The notes beneath the pieces were generated by a model. It saw only the letters and a list, made by a program, of their open reading frames with translations, was not told where the DNA came from and ran no database searches. From the NCBI RefSeq assembly GCF_000332515.2, contig NZ_AOGZ02000014.1, positions 1,690,001 to 1,754,000 of the forward strand: DNA of 64,000 nucleotides, in the 5' to 3' direction. Origin of the DNA: Leptospira wolbachii serovar Codice str. CDC. GTDB taxonomy: Bacteria > Spirochaetota > Leptospiria > Leptospirales > Leptospiraceae. The translations under genes and the position numbers were made by a program. Positions 46,581 to 55,325 of the stretch are shown one piece after another (the first letter of the stretch is position 1; each line of letters starts with the position of its first letter).

Positions 46581-47030
46581 ATGTTAGAAAAATTATTCTA
46601 CACAGAAGCCAGTTGGCTTCCTACTTTATTACGATTGGTTTTAGGTTTGGTGATCCTTCCACACGGATTACAAAAGTTACTCGGAATGTTTGGAGGATAC
46701 GGGTATTCGGCAACACTGGATTTTTTTAAATCAGAAGGGATTCCCTATGCGATTGGATTTTTAGTAATCATAGCCGAATCTTTCGGAGCCCTCGGTCTTA
46801 TTTTCGGATTCTTCACAAGGATTTCTTCTTTTGGGATTGGACTCACCATGCTTGGAGCTGCCATTTACGTAAGGAAAAACGGATTTTTTATGAATTGGTT
46901 CAACCAACAACCGGGAGAAGGATTTGAATACCATATCCTTGCGATTGGAATTGCAGTGATTTTGATGATTGCCGGTGGAGGCCAACTAGCAGTAGATAGT
47001 TGGATCTCTGAAAAGATCCAATCCAACTGA
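46581..47030 (+). CDS. DoxX-family membrane protein
   Basis: 149 residues with four membrane helices. Family features are LRLVLGLVILPHGLQKLLG, IAESFGALGLIFGFFTRISS and VILMIAGGGQLAVDSWIS. A clear GGAG site lies six bases before the ATG. DoxX proteins are small redox-related membrane proteins found next to regulators; the precise activity is unknown. It may be controlled by the AraC regulator just upstream. Confidence 0.88.
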   Translation: MLEKLFYTEASWLPTLLRLVLGLVILPHGLQKLLGMFGGYGYSATLDFFKSEGIPYAIGFLVIIAESFGALGLIFGFFTRISSFGIGLTMLGAAIYVRKNGFFMNWFNQQPGEGFEYHILAIGIAVILMIAGGGQLAVDSWISEKIQSN

Positions 47031-47170
47031 ATTCAATAGATTCCAATTAAAATGAAATGTATTGAGCTGAAACAAAGCGAATTTGAACTTATCTCAAACA
47101 AAATGAAAATTAAAGAAAAGGGAATTTAGCGGAAACGTAACGAAAACCAGAAACGGAACTAGTTTGGTTG

Positions 47171-47225
47171 CCCATCTAAAGACAACCGTCACTCGCAAGG
47201 GAACGAATCGTTGGATTTAGATGGG
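47171..47225. other. Structured intergenic element after malic enzyme
   Basis: CCCATCTAAA and TTTAGATGGG are perfect 10-base arms 35 bases apart, ending two bases from the malic-enzyme stop. The loop includes a smaller palindrome, AACGATTCGTT. Likely a terminator or mRNA 3' structure for the minus-strand gene; no U-run is seen. Confidence 0.5.
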
Positions 47226-47226
47226 T

Positions 47227-48528
47227 TTAGTCGGTATAGATTTCTAAAGCACTGATTGGTTCTTTTTGTTGTGCCATGATCGATTCCAAAAATTTCACAT
47301 AAGCCTCACGTCCCGGATATTCTACCTGGTTCACACCTGTTTTGACAGCAGCTTCTGCCACAGCGGGTGCTACATGGTAAAGAACACGTGAATCTAAAGG
47401 TTTTGGAATGATATAATCGGCACCAAATCGGATTTCTAATTCATTGTATGCTTCGGTAACTTCTTTGGGAACTGGAAGTTTTGTAAGCTCACTCAGTGCA
47501 TAAGCTGCCGCTAACTTCATCTCCATGTTCACTACTTTCGCACGAACATCGAGGGCGCCACGAAAGATAAACGGAAATCCGAGTACGTTATTCACTTGGT
47601 TAGGATAATCGCTCCGACCTGTTGCCATAATGAGATCGGGTCTTGCTCTTTTAGCATCAGGATAAGGAATCTCTGGATCGGGATTGGATAGAGCAAACAT
47701 AATGGGTTTTTCTGCCATTGTCTTTACCATAGCTTCCGTCACCACGTTGGCAACAGACACTCCAATAAAAAGATCAGTTCCAGGAAAAATATCTTCTAGA
47801 GTTTCTGCATCGGTGGTGCGAACAAATGGTAACTTGGAATCATGTAAATTGGTTCGTTTATGATTGATCACACCACGAGAATCCAACATATAAATGAATT
47901 CATGTTTCACTCCAATATGAGTTAACATCCCTGCAATGGAAATGGCCGCAGCTCCAGCACCGTTGATGACAACTTTTAAGTTACCGGCTTTTTTACCAGT
48001 GATCTCTAAAGAATTGAGAAGTGCCGCAGTGGAGATGATCGCTGTTCCATGTTGGTCATCATGGAAAACAGGAATCTTCATACTTTCATCTAAAGTTTTT
48101 TCAATGTGAAAACATTCTGGAGCACGAATGTCTTCTAAGTTGATACCACCAAACGTTGGTTCGAGGGCCTTTACGATAGTTATAAATTTTTCAGGATCCG
48201 TTTCATTAATTTCGATATCAAACACGTCGATGCCGGCAAATTTTTTGAATAAAACTGCCTTTCCTTCCATCACTGGTTTTCCAGCGGAAGCTCCAATATT
48301 ACCAAGACCTAAAATAGCAGTTCCATTGGTGATGATTCCGACTAAGTTTCCTCGGTTTGTGTATTCATAAACGAGATCAGGTTGTTTTTCTATTTCGAGG
48401 CAAGGGTAAGCGACGCCCGGTGAGTAGGCCAAGGAAAGGTCGTAACTGTTCTCCGTTGGTTTTGTCGGAACTACTTTGGTTTTTCCTTTCGGAAACCTAG
48501 AGTGATACTCAAGCGCGCTATTTTTCAT
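47227..48528 (-). CDS. Malic enzyme (oxaloacetate-decarboxylating)
   Basis: 433 residues, the short bacterial type. Conserved segments: [40 protein letters not shown] with the catalytic lysine, [17 protein letters not shown] metal region ([13 protein letters not shown]), [15 protein letters not shown] for NAD(P), and [13 protein letters not shown]. It oxidatively decarboxylates malate to pyruvate. Unlike MaeB of E. coli it lacks the phosphotransacetylase-like C-terminal extension. Cofactor preference cannot be read with certainty. Divergent from the glycerol facilitator gene. Confidence 0.93.
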   Translation of the reverse strand: MKNSALEYHSRFPKGKTKVVPTKPTENSYDLSLAYSPGVAYPCLEIEKQPDLVYEYTNRGNLVGIITNGTAILGLGNIGASAGKPVMEGKAVLFKKFAGIDVFDIEINETDPEKFITIVKALEPTFGGINLEDIRAPECFHIEKTLDESMKIPVFHDDQHGTAIISTAALLNSLEITGKKAGNLKVVINGAGAAAISIAGMLTHIGVKHEFIYMLDSRGVINHKRTNLHDSKLPFVRTTDAETLEDIFPGTDLFIGVSVANVVTEAMVKTMAEKPIMFALSNPDPEIPYPDAKRARPDLIMATGRSDYPNQVNNVLGFPFIFRGALDVRAKVVNMEMKLAAAYALSELTKLPVPKEVTEAYNELEIRFGADYIIPKPLDSRVLYHVAPAVAEAAVKTGVNQVEYPGREAYVKFLESIMAQQKEPISALEIYTD

Positions 48529-48662
48529 GGTCTATTTTCCCACGATTTATGATTCAATGGAAAATCCTAGAATAAATTGGTGGAAAGCAGTTCCAAAAAA
48601 GGTTGCGAAAGGTTCTATGTCCCTTTAGATAAAGTCCTTACGAAAAGCCAGAGGGGGCTCAT

Positions 48663-49376
48663 TTGGAACTTGTTGGAGAATTTTTTGGAACGGCAGTTCT
48701 CATTCTACTAGGTGATGGTGTTGTTGCCGGTGTTTTGTTAGAAAAATCGAAGGCCAAGGATGGTGGTTGGATCGCTATCACAACTGCTTGGGCGCTTGCC
48801 GTTTGTTTTGGTGTTTTGGTAGCAAAGGCTTTAGGAAGTCCAGGAGCTCATTTGAATCCCGCAGTGACTCTCTCTGTTTGTATCCAATCGGGAGATTATT
48901 TTAATTTTATCCCTTACAGCCTCGCACAAATCGGAGGTGGAGCTCTCGGAGCCTTCCTTGTCTACTTACACTACTTACCTCATTGGAAAGAAACAAAAGA
49001 TCCAGGAAAGATTCTAGCGGTATTCTCTACAGAACCAGCCATCAAACACACAGTATCCAATGTGATTAGCGAAGGTTTTGGAACCTTTCTACTTGTTTTA
49101 GGAATCCATGCCATCTTCTCGCCGCTCAATGGGGGAGCCACAGGCATTGCAGGAGCCGGCTTTGTAGGTTTACTAGTTTGGGCCATTGGCCTATCCATGG
49201 GTGGAACCACAGGTTATGCAATCAATCCCGCACGCGACTTAGGTCCAAGAATCATTCATTCTCTAGTCCCCATTCCCAATAAAGGAAATTCTGGTTGGAA
49301 GTATGCCTGGCTTCCCGTATTTATACCGTTAGCTGGTGCAGGGATTGCTGCGGTGGTGATAAAGTATTTGGTATAA
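48663..49376 (+). CDS. glpF: Glycerol facilitator (aquaglyceroporin)
   Basis: 237 residues, TTG start behind a purine-rich AGAGGGGG site. Six helices with two NPA boxes: HLNPAVTLS and GYAINPARDLGPR; the aspartate following the second NPAR (NPARD) is the marker of glycerol-conducting members rather than strict water channels. It lets glycerol and other small polyols cross the inner membrane. No glycerol kinase gene is next to it here. Confidence 0.92.
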   Translation: MELVGEFFGTAVLILLGDGVVAGVLLEKSKAKDGGWIAITTAWALAVCFGVLVAKALGSPGAHLNPAVTLSVCIQSGDYFNFIPYSLAQIGGGALGAFLVYLHYLPHWKETKDPGKILAVFSTEPAIKHTVSNVISEGFGTFLLVLGIHAIFSPLNGGATGIAGAGFVGLLVWAIGLSMGGTTGYAINPARDLGPRIIHSLVPIPNKGNSGWKYAWLPVFIPLAGAGIAAVVIKYLV

Positions 49377-49450
49377 GCAACAACAACCTACTTTTTTATT
49401 TTGAGATTCAATGGAAAAAGAATTTAGGTTGGAGCCCAATTCCTAAAGCA

Positions 49451-49585
49451 ATGAATTACATTCGGGATAATAAACTAATTGAAGATAAAAATTTACAGAG
49501 GTATATTTCGAAAATCACTTTATGGAAAGAGATTCTCATGCATTCGTATAATCTTATAAAGTATATCTATCAAATAAGGAAATGA
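49451..49585 (+). CDS. Small putative ORF (44 residues), possible gene remnant
   Basis: MNYIRDNKLIEDKNLQRYIS begins a lysine/isoleucine-rich, helical 44-residue peptide that ends three bases before the next ATG. The frame is open further upstream (KKNLGWSPIPKA) without a good start, so it may be the C-terminus of a lost gene rather than a working one. No ribosome site is clear. Evidence is weak: composition and tight spacing only. Confidence 0.3.
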   Translation: MNYIRDNKLIEDKNLQRYISKITLWKEILMHSYNLIKYIYQIRK

Positions 49586-49588
49586 CCT

Positions 49589-50059
49589 ATGAATCAATAT
49601 GAAGTTATACTCAATCAAGTCATTGGGGAACATAAAAATCTTTTTGGCAAATCGGCAAATGTAACCATACCGTTTGAAGGTCAAAAAAAAATTCAAAAGA
49701 ACATTCGTCTTTTCGATTGGTATCAAATGAGTAAAAACAAAAAAATCGATTTCTATGATCGGTTTGGTGATATTGAAGAAGAGAATGTTCTCGGTAAATA
49801 CATTGTTGATCATGGAGACGATGAAATATTTGCACCAGAATTACGCGATGGAGTTGTTCCTTTTGCTTATATTCTCGATGATGGAGCCTCAGGAAACGAT
49901 TACCAAGTGGAAGGAATTTTGATGATCGATCTTCGAGTCGCAAAACGTCCCGTTCTTATTGCTGAAGTAGATGGTACGATTGATGGACAAACACCATTTA
50001 AAATGGTATCTTTCGAATCCTTAAAGATAACGTCCGGTAAAATCAAAGTAGATGATTAG
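49589..50059 (+). CDS. Hypothetical cytoplasmic protein (possibly SUKH-like)
   Basis: 156 residues, acidic, no signal or membrane segment. The C-terminal half (VVPFAYILDDGASGNDYQVE, GILMIDL) faintly recalls SMI1/KNR4 (SUKH) domains, which serve as immunity proteins in polymorphic-toxin systems; the N-terminal SUKH signature is not obvious, so this is a weak guess. An AAGGA site lies about eight bases before the ATG. It is followed after three bases by the PfpI-like gene. Confidence 0.6.
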   Translation: MNQYEVILNQVIGEHKNLFGKSANVTIPFEGQKKIQKNIRLFDWYQMSKNKKIDFYDRFGDIEEENVLGKYIVDHGDDEIFAPELRDGVVPFAYILDDGASGNDYQVEGILMIDLRVAKRPVLIAEVDGTIDGQTPFKMVSFESLKITSGKIKVDD

Positions 50060-50062
50060 ATT

Positions 50063-50644
50063 ATGAAAAAAGTATTACTCCTGCTAGCAAAAGGTTTCGA
50101 ATCTTTTGAAGCCAGTGTTTTCATCGATGTCATCGGTTGGAACCTAGTCGATGGAGACAAAACAACAAAACTTTATACATGCGGTTTTACTAAAGAAGTC
50201 ACTGGAGCTTTTGGTGTTAAACTCAATGTTGATTATTTAATTAATGAAATTGATATCAATGAATTTGAAGCTTTAGCAATACCAGGTGGTTTTGAAGAAT
50301 ATGGTTTTTATGAAGAAGCGTACCATCCAGAATTTTTGGAATTGATAAGACAGTTTAACCAAAAAGATAAAATCATAACATCCATTTGTGTAGGAGCTTT
50401 ACCAATTGCAAAGTCTGGTGTTTTGAACGAACGAAAGGCAACGACTTACAATCATAAAAAAAGTGTCAGACAAAAACAACTAGAAGAACTAGGTGCTATT
50501 GTTCAAAATTCTCCCATAGTTATAGATAAGAATATTATCACTAGTTGGAGTCCTGCGACGGCAATAGGTGTCGCGTTACTTCTTTTAAAAATGTTAACCA
50601 CTGAGGAAAACTCAAATCATATCAAAGGATTAATGGGATTTTAA
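50063..50644 (+). CDS. DJ-1/PfpI-family protein
   Basis: 193 residues with the DJ-1 superfamily fold: VLLLLAKGFESFEASVFIDV with the conserved Glu, ALAIPGGFEEYGF, and the nucleophile Cys in SICVGALPIAKSG. The family includes glyoxalases, chaperone-like and protease-like members; catalytic Cys and Glu are present, the third histidine is replaced. Coupled to the upstream hypothetical gene by a gap of three bases. Confidence 0.85.
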   Translation: MKKVLLLLAKGFESFEASVFIDVIGWNLVDGDKTTKLYTCGFTKEVTGAFGVKLNVDYLINEIDINEFEALAIPGGFEEYGFYEEAYHPEFLELIRQFNQKDKIITSICVGALPIAKSGVLNERKATTYNHKKSVRQKQLEELGAIVQNSPIVIDKNIITSWSPATAIGVALLLLKMLTTEENSNHIKGLMGF

Positions 50645-50774
50645 ATCCTCTATTCTTCACCGCCAAACACAATAAAAAACTGAATAAGAATACTCATTTT
50701 TCTAAAAATTTATCCCAAATTACCATCGGTTCTTTGTTATATTGATAGACAAAACGTAATATTTCAAAATCAAT

Positions 50775-51464
50775 ATGCCAATGCATAAACTAATCGTCGT
50801 ATTATTATTCATTTCCACTTTTAGTTGTAAAACGTTTAACTACAAATGGAATTTAAACGGAAGAACCTATTTACCAATAAACAGCTCGTACGAAGACGAA
50901 AGTTGGAAAATCATCATCAATGAAATCAATGAGACAGAAGAGTTAGATAACACGAATAAATACTTAAAAATAAAACTCACGTTTCAAAATAAGACCAAGA
51001 AATACAGAAATTTGAAACTAAGACAAACTTCATTTTCAGAATACAATTTTAATTATATATTAAAAAACAGTTTTTCAGGAATTGTGGATGTTTATAAAAA
51101 AAATCCAGATCTTGTCGATTTAGAACATTTTTACCGTGAAGCTGGCATTACCGTTAAGCTCAAATCTAAACTGAAAGATATTCCAGAAAGATACGAAAGA
51201 TACAAAGAGAATGCAGAAAAAAATTCAGGGTTTATTACGCTTTCTTGTGATGGCAGCAATTCGGGAAACGAAGCGAGACGTCCAGACAGTACATCAGATT
51301 GGCTTGCGCCTGGTGAAACTGGAGAAGATTATATAAGCTGTCCTTTACCTCAAGGATTGACATTGGTTAGTATATTCTCAATTGGAGACTTCGAAATTCC
51401 TATCAAAAGTGAAATTTTTTATCACAAAGATATAAACAATACTTACGGAGATTTTATCAAATGA
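50775..51464 (+). CDS. Putative lipoprotein A of an AT-rich pair
   Basis: 229 residues (ATG 50775; ATG 50781 also possible). Lipoprotein signal ending STFSC. The mature part has an immunoglobulin-like character (INEINETEELDNTNKYLKIK, LTFQNKTKKYRNLKL; DWLAPGETGEDYISCPLPQG), similar to DUF4352-type telomeric-repeat-like or 'NaPi' extracellular domains, though I do not assign a family. Composition is more AT-rich than the window average. Overlaps the next gene by four bases (ATGA). Confidence 0.68.
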   Translation: MPMHKLIVVLLFISTFSCKTFNYKWNLNGRTYLPINSSYEDESWKIIINEINETEELDNTNKYLKIKLTFQNKTKKYRNLKLRQTSFSEYNFNYILKNSFSGIVDVYKKNPDLVDLEHFYREAGITVKLKSKLKDIPERYERYKENAEKNSGFITLSCDGSNSGNEARRPDSTSDWLAPGETGEDYISCPLPQGLTLVSIFSIGDFEIPIKSEIFYHKDINNTYGDFIK

Positions 51465-52009
51465 AATTCATATATAAATTTTTAATCGTTCTTTTTTTTA
51501 TTAACTGCAATAGTTCTTTTTATACCTACTCAATAAAAGAGAATAATATAAAGTATTCTTCGAATTTACAAACTAGCTCCGCATCTAAAAAGAATATTCT
51601 TTTCTTAACTGACGGTTACCTCGACGATTTGGCAGATTTATTAGTCAAACGTGGTCATAACGTTGATAGAATGAAAATATCCAAAGAAAATTTCCAATTA
51701 CGTAACAGTTACGATTTGGTTGTAATTTTGAATAGTAACACCTTAGACATAAATAAGGAAGTTTATTACGAACTTCCAAATCTTTTCTCCTTAGGATTAA
51801 TACCTTATTATTCAAATTTTAATAGAAATTATGAATTTATTATTTTTCAGGACAATAAGCCAACTAACATTAACTATAGCTTATCATTAACTCAATATCG
51901 CGGATGGCCCATGCTGTTAATAAATCTTTTTAGAGAGGAAAAAAAAGCATTATATTTTCCGAATACTGAGCTAAATATAAAATTATCAAATATTATCGAA
52001 AACAAATAA
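51461..52009 (+). CDS. Putative lipoprotein B of an AT-rich pair
   Basis: 182 residues, coupled to the gene before it by ATGA. Short signal ending FFINC. The mature part (KNILFLTDGYLDDLADLLVK, RGHNVDRMKIS) resembles a Rossmann-like alpha/beta fold but is not recognised. AT-rich composition like its partner. Ends before a 13-base inverted repeat shared with the convergent lipoprotein gene. Confidence 0.65.
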   Translation: MKFIYKFLIVLFFINCNSSFYTYSIKENNIKYSSNLQTSSASKKNILFLTDGYLDDLADLLVKRGHNVDRMKISKENFQLRNSYDLVVILNSNTLDINKEVYYELPNLFSLGLIPYYSNFNRNYEFIIFQDNKPTNINYSLSLTQYRGWPMLLINLFREEKKALYFPNTELNIKLSNIIENK

Positions 52010-52028
52010 TATAACAATAGATTTACGT

Positions 52029-52080
52029 TAACTAAATTACTAACTAAGTACTTAACCTTGCTTAATAAGTAATTTAGTTA
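52029..52080. terminator. 13-base inverted repeat between convergent genes
   Basis: TAACTAAATTACT and AGTAATTTAGTTA are perfect arms around a 26-base loop, lying between the ends of the genes at 52009 and 52102. Its position suits a bidirectional terminator. The stem is AT-rich and lacks a separate U-run, so efficiency is uncertain. Confidence 0.5.
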
Positions 52081-52101
52081 TTCTTGTAAAACTAGTATAT
52101 C

Positions 52102-52674
52102 CTAATTTCCATTCTGGATCTTCTGAAACATTTCACAAGATGAAACTGTCTCAATTTTTCCTTCTTGTAAATCCTTACAACTAAACTGCAATATTTTTAA
52201 ATGACATTCTTTATATGAAGTTTGTATGACCAAAGGATCAGCTCCAATCAGTTTGTAAGCATTACTTTCTCGGAATCGTTTTTGGCATTGTGATTCTTCC
52301 AATCGACCTTCCGTAAATTTCTTTAGGTTCTCGGGAATGGATTTCCATTCTTTATCTGCACATTCTCTGTATTTTGCACAAATCTCGGCCGTTAAACTCA
52401 AAGATTCATTCTGCCATTCTACGTTCACAATGCCTTTATCTTTTTTACAAGATACCGCAGAAACTAATATCAGAATCGATAGAAAAGTACGTATGCCCTG
52501 TTTTAATTTTGGCTTAGGAAGTAAGTGGCAAGTTTGCGAGTTAATTGTAATACGTTTAACAACCCGAGTTATTTGGGTTTTAACCGTATTACGTATAGTC
52601 GCGAAAGAATGTGCAATATACGCAGCACTTTTAGCTTCACAAAAAATTAAATCGAGTGTATTTCTGAATTTCAT
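52102..52674 (-). CDS. Putative lipoprotein with an anomalous 5' end
   Basis: The frame opens at ATG 52674, but a lipoprotein signal (IRTFLSILILVSAVSCKKD) starts only at residue 61 (52494), where the codon is ATA. No ATG, GTG or TTG lies in frame between. The first 60 residues cover a long palindrome and look non-coding. Either initiation is at ATA 52494 (130 residues) or the start codon was lost. The mature protein has about seven cysteines (EICAKYRECADKEWKSIPEN, SQCQKRF, KECHLKI, FSCKDLQ) and is not recognised. Confidence 0.6.
   Translation of the reverse strand: MKFRNTLDLIFCEAKSAAYIAHSFATIRNTVKTQITRVVKRITINSQTCHLLPKPKLKQGIRTFLSILILVSAVSCKKDKGIVNVEWQNESLSLTAEICAKYRECADKEWKSIPENLKKFTEGRLEESQCQKRFRESNAYKLIGADPLVIQTSYKECHLKILQFSCKDLQEGKIETVSSCEMFQKIQNGN
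52547..52592. other. Imperfect 18-19 base palindrome
   Basis: GTAATACGTTTAACAACCC and GGGTTTTAACCGTATTAC pair with one mismatch and one bulge around a 9-base loop. It sits between the MotB-like stop and the likely lipoprotein start. It could be a terminator, an operator or part of a dispersed repeat. Confidence 0.5.
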
Positions 52675-52697
52675 AGATTCTTAATATATTCCTTTTA

Positions 52698-53435
52698 TTA
52701 TTTCGGATTTTCTAATGTTTCTTTTTTACGAATGAGAATTTCGATTCGCTCTTCTTTGGCTTTTTTTTCCGGGGTGTCTGATTCTTTTGCTTTCTGAAAG
52801 ACCGCATAACCTTGAACAGAAACCTGTTCTTTGGGAATGCCATATTCGTTGACTAATTTTTCAGCAAGTAAAGAAGCTCTATGGGAATGGTAGTCCCATG
52901 AATTTTGAAATTTCGATTTATCAATTTGTGATTCATACGGAATTTGTACACGAACGACTATGTCTATGTCCATCCCTTTGGATAAAACAGCTAATTGTTC
53001 AAAAGCAAATTTAAGATCTGGATCTGCTTTTAATATATCATCCGAATCCAAATCGGAACCAGCAAAAGTCAACTTGAGTTCTTCCGTTTCCGCAAGACCA
53101 AGTTTCAACTTTGCTTTTTCGCGAAGTGCCTTCAAAGCAAAACCAATCCGTTCCCAAAGCCGAAACACTTGTGACTTTGGCTCCATCGTGTCATCATCTA
53201 AAATTCCGGATCCACCTTCTAAAATGGCTCCAACCGAACTTACATTTAAGCCAAAACCTCGTTTGATATCTTTTGCTACTTCTGTTAGGCGGTTGGCATC
53301 AACTTTACTGATGGCATAGAGTATAATAAAAAGCCCAAGTAACAATGTAATCATATCGGCATAGGTCAATAACCAGCGATCATGTGCCTCTATATGTTCT
53401 TCTTCTTTTGATACAAATCTGGAACGTCTTCTCAT
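52698..53435 (-). CDS. MotB-like OmpA-domain stator protein
   Basis: 245 residues. N-terminal MotB plug region with a single membrane helix, RWLLTYADMITLLLGLFIIL; the aspartate in YADMITLLL is the proton-carrying residue of MotB. The C-terminal OmpA-like peptidoglycan-binding domain spans about 135-235 (SHRASLLAEKLVNEYGIPKE, VSVQGYAVFQKAKESDTPEK). No MotA gene is adjacent. It overlaps the upstream gene by four bases (ATGA), so its partner is more likely the protein encoded there or a MotA elsewhere. Confidence 0.85.
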   Translation of the reverse strand: MRRRSRFVSKEEEHIEAHDRWLLTYADMITLLLGLFIILYAISKVDANRLTEVAKDIKRGFGLNVSSVGAILEGGSGILDDDTMEPKSQVFRLWERIGFALKALREKAKLKLGLAETEELKLTFAGSDLDSDDILKADPDLKFAFEQLAVLSKGMDIDIVVRVQIPYESQIDKSKFQNSWDYHSHRASLLAEKLVNEYGIPKEQVSVQGYAVFQKAKESDTPEKKAKEERIEILIRKKETLENPK

Positions 53436-54085
53436 GTTTCCTCTTTGAGAGTTGGGAAGGCTTTATATAAAAATTCCCATTCCTTTTCCTTTACTTTTGT
53501 ATAGAACTCGTTAAATAAATCTTGGCCGACAGGTAAAGTGGCATAGTATCCCTGTTCCACTTTTTTAAACAAAGGATACACTCCAAGTAAACGAGACATC
53601 ATAGCGGCTGGTTTAATAATATAAGCACTCACTGGTTTGTGCGCCAATTCATAGAATTTTTTCAGATTAAAGAGTACAACTTCTAATTGTTTTTTTCGAG
53701 TCTCTCTTTCATCCAATTCGCAAAAAAGTGCAAAGTATTCCTCTTGATCCATTTCCTTTCCAGGTTGCCACCCTTTCGAAAGGAGAAGTTTCGCCATTTG
53801 GATGTCCAGTTCATCCGTAATGGTATTGAGTTCCATAAGTCGTTCGACACTTTCTCTGGTGCCTTCCTTCATCATGTTTTTGACTTTATCATAAGTAGTA
53901 AAAGCCAACTCCTCCCATTCTTCCTTTCCATCTAAATTATAAACTGTTTCAAAGAAAAATTTTGCCATCTCAATGGTTTCTTTGCGGTGGAAAAAATCAT
54001 AATAATAAAGATGAAATCGATCCACCTGGACACGAACAATCTCCCTCCTCGCAAGTTTGACTTCTTCCGTCAATTGGTGTTTCAT
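53432..54085 (-). CDS. Hypothetical helical protein coupled to the MotB-like gene
   Basis: 217 residues, unrecognised. Almost all helix, charged, no signal or membrane segment: EIVRVQVDRFHLYYYDFFHR, MKEGTRESVERLMELNTITD, KKQLEVVLFNLKKFYELAHK. Cytoplasmic. Its stop overlaps the MotB-like start by ATGA, and the lipoprotein gene upstream is only seven bases away, so all three form one operon. A cytoplasmic regulator or linker of the stator is a fair guess but unproven. Confidence 0.7.
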   Translation of the reverse strand: MKHQLTEEVKLARREIVRVQVDRFHLYYYDFFHRKETIEMAKFFFETVYNLDGKEEWEELAFTTYDKVKNMMKEGTRESVERLMELNTITDELDIQMAKLLLSKGWQPGKEMDQEEYFALFCELDERETRKKQLEVVLFNLKKFYELAHKPVSAYIIKPAAMMSRLLGVYPLFKKVEQGYYATLPVGQDLFNEFYTKVKEKEWEFLYKAFPTLKEET

Positions 54086-54091
54086 TTCAGT

Positions 54092-55228
54092 TTAGTTAGC
54101 CGGTGCTCCCAAAAGGTAGGAAGGAAATCCTTGTTGGTCACGTTCAAAGGGAGCAATCGAAAATTGATTCGGAATCGATACTATCTCATGATAAAATTTA
54201 TAAGTAGAACGAAATAAAATCTTTGGTGTCATTGATTCTTTCGGAGTATAAAAAAACTTAACCCCATAACGAAAGTTATTGGCCCAACCCTCCTTTGTTA
54301 CTTCTAATAAAGGATACTCTGCAGGAATTTTCTTATTTGAGACAACATTATAAACAATATCTCCCTTTTTATACAAACGAACTCCTTGGGTTTCCCCCGC
54401 GAGTCGAACGTTTCCCGCTTCTGGGAAAGACAAAGAAAGATATGCCAAACTTACATAGTTTCCACGATTCTTAAGTTGCAATGTAACTTGGGATTCTTTA
54501 CCGATCTCAAATTTTGGAACCACTTCTAAGGATACAAAAGAAGGCACAGGTTGCATGGGAAGGTTTGCAATCATCTCCCAACCATTGAAGACAAATTCCT
54601 GAGAAAAATTTGGATTGGTTGGAAAAATACGAAAGGATTTGTCCTTAACACTGTATTCAAAATCCACTCGTTTGCTTCGCTTTAACTCTTCGTGTTCTTT
54701 AAGTTGAAATCCATCCCAAATTTTTTTGCCTTTGCGGTATCCCATAGGAACGGAAAATAAACCTAACGGCGGTTCTTCGGCAAGTACTTCAATAAATACA
54801 GAATTAAAATTATCTCCAGGAAGTTCCGCAACTACAATCCGGCGAAGACAATCCCCAGCAAAGGTATTTTTTTCTTTTCCTGGTGCCGATCCCGAAACCC
54901 AGGATTTCAGTTTGGCATCATAAAACATGGGCCCTAGGTTTTGTAAAAAATATTCCAACCTCCAAAGAAAGGTCCAACTCGAACCTTCTTTACGAAAGGC
55001 CGCAAGCACCTCGCTTGTCCCCGATTGGAACAAAACCAAAGTTTCCATTTCGGGTGATTCGTCCAAATTGATTTGTTTTTGGCCTAAAACCCGAATGATC
55101 TGTCCACCATCCTTTCCGTAAACTGCCTCCCGAATTTCAACATCAGAAGGAAGTTCCTTTTGGGAGCAAGACAAGGCCAAAAATAGAAAGAAAGTCGCTG
55201 TAAATGGAAGCCGAAGGGATAAATTCAT
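54092..55228 (-). CDS. Putative lipoprotein leading the MotB-like operon
   Basis: 378 residues. Lipoprotein signal ending LALSC (Cys21). The mature protein is beta-rich, with repeated YGKDGGQIIRVLGQK, SSWTFLWRLEYFLQN and VTLQLKNRGNYVSLAYLSLS segments, and a C-terminal tail with FERDQQGFPSYLLGAPAN. No family identified. As an outer-membrane or periplasmic lipoprotein it could contact the OmpA domain of the MotB-like protein, but this is inference. It starts about 100 bases from the tmRNA gene on the other strand. Confidence 0.7.
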   Translation of the reverse strand: MNLSLRLPFTATFFLFLALSCSQKELPSDVEIREAVYGKDGGQIIRVLGQKQINLDESPEMETLVLFQSGTSEVLAAFRKEGSSWTFLWRLEYFLQNLGPMFYDAKLKSWVSGSAPGKEKNTFAGDCLRRIVVAELPGDNFNSVFIEVLAEEPPLGLFSVPMGYRKGKKIWDGFQLKEHEELKRSKRVDFEYSVKDKSFRIFPTNPNFSQEFVFNGWEMIANLPMQPVPSFVSLEVVPKFEIGKESQVTLQLKNRGNYVSLAYLSLSFPEAGNVRLAGETQGVRLYKKGDIVYNVVSNKKIPAEYPLLEVTKEGWANNFRYGVKFFYTPKESMTPKILFRSTYKFYHEIVSIPNQFSIAPFERDQQGFPSYLLGAPAN

Positions 55229-55300
55229 AGGAATTCTTTCATTCCATCATACCAAAACTCCAATTCAACCTTTTTTGCTTTTCCTTCCTAACTCTTCCGA

Positions 55301-55306
55301 TATACT
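55301..55306 (+). promoter_or_regulatory. -10 box of the tmRNA promoter
   Basis: TATACT, one mismatch from TATAAT, 20 bases before the tmRNA 5' end. The -35 region (TTGCTT near 55275) is poor and spaced at 20 bases. Confidence 0.4.
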
Positions 55307-55325
55307 CGTCTAAGTAGTAAGAATT

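Noticed and set aside
49295..49450. Upstream extension of the 44-residue ORF into glpF
   Set aside because: Lies inside the glycerol facilitator gene in another frame and has no start support.
52547..52592. Possible integron attC site
   Set aside because: One arm loosely fits RYYYAAC but the other does not fit GTTRRRY, and no integrase or further site is present.
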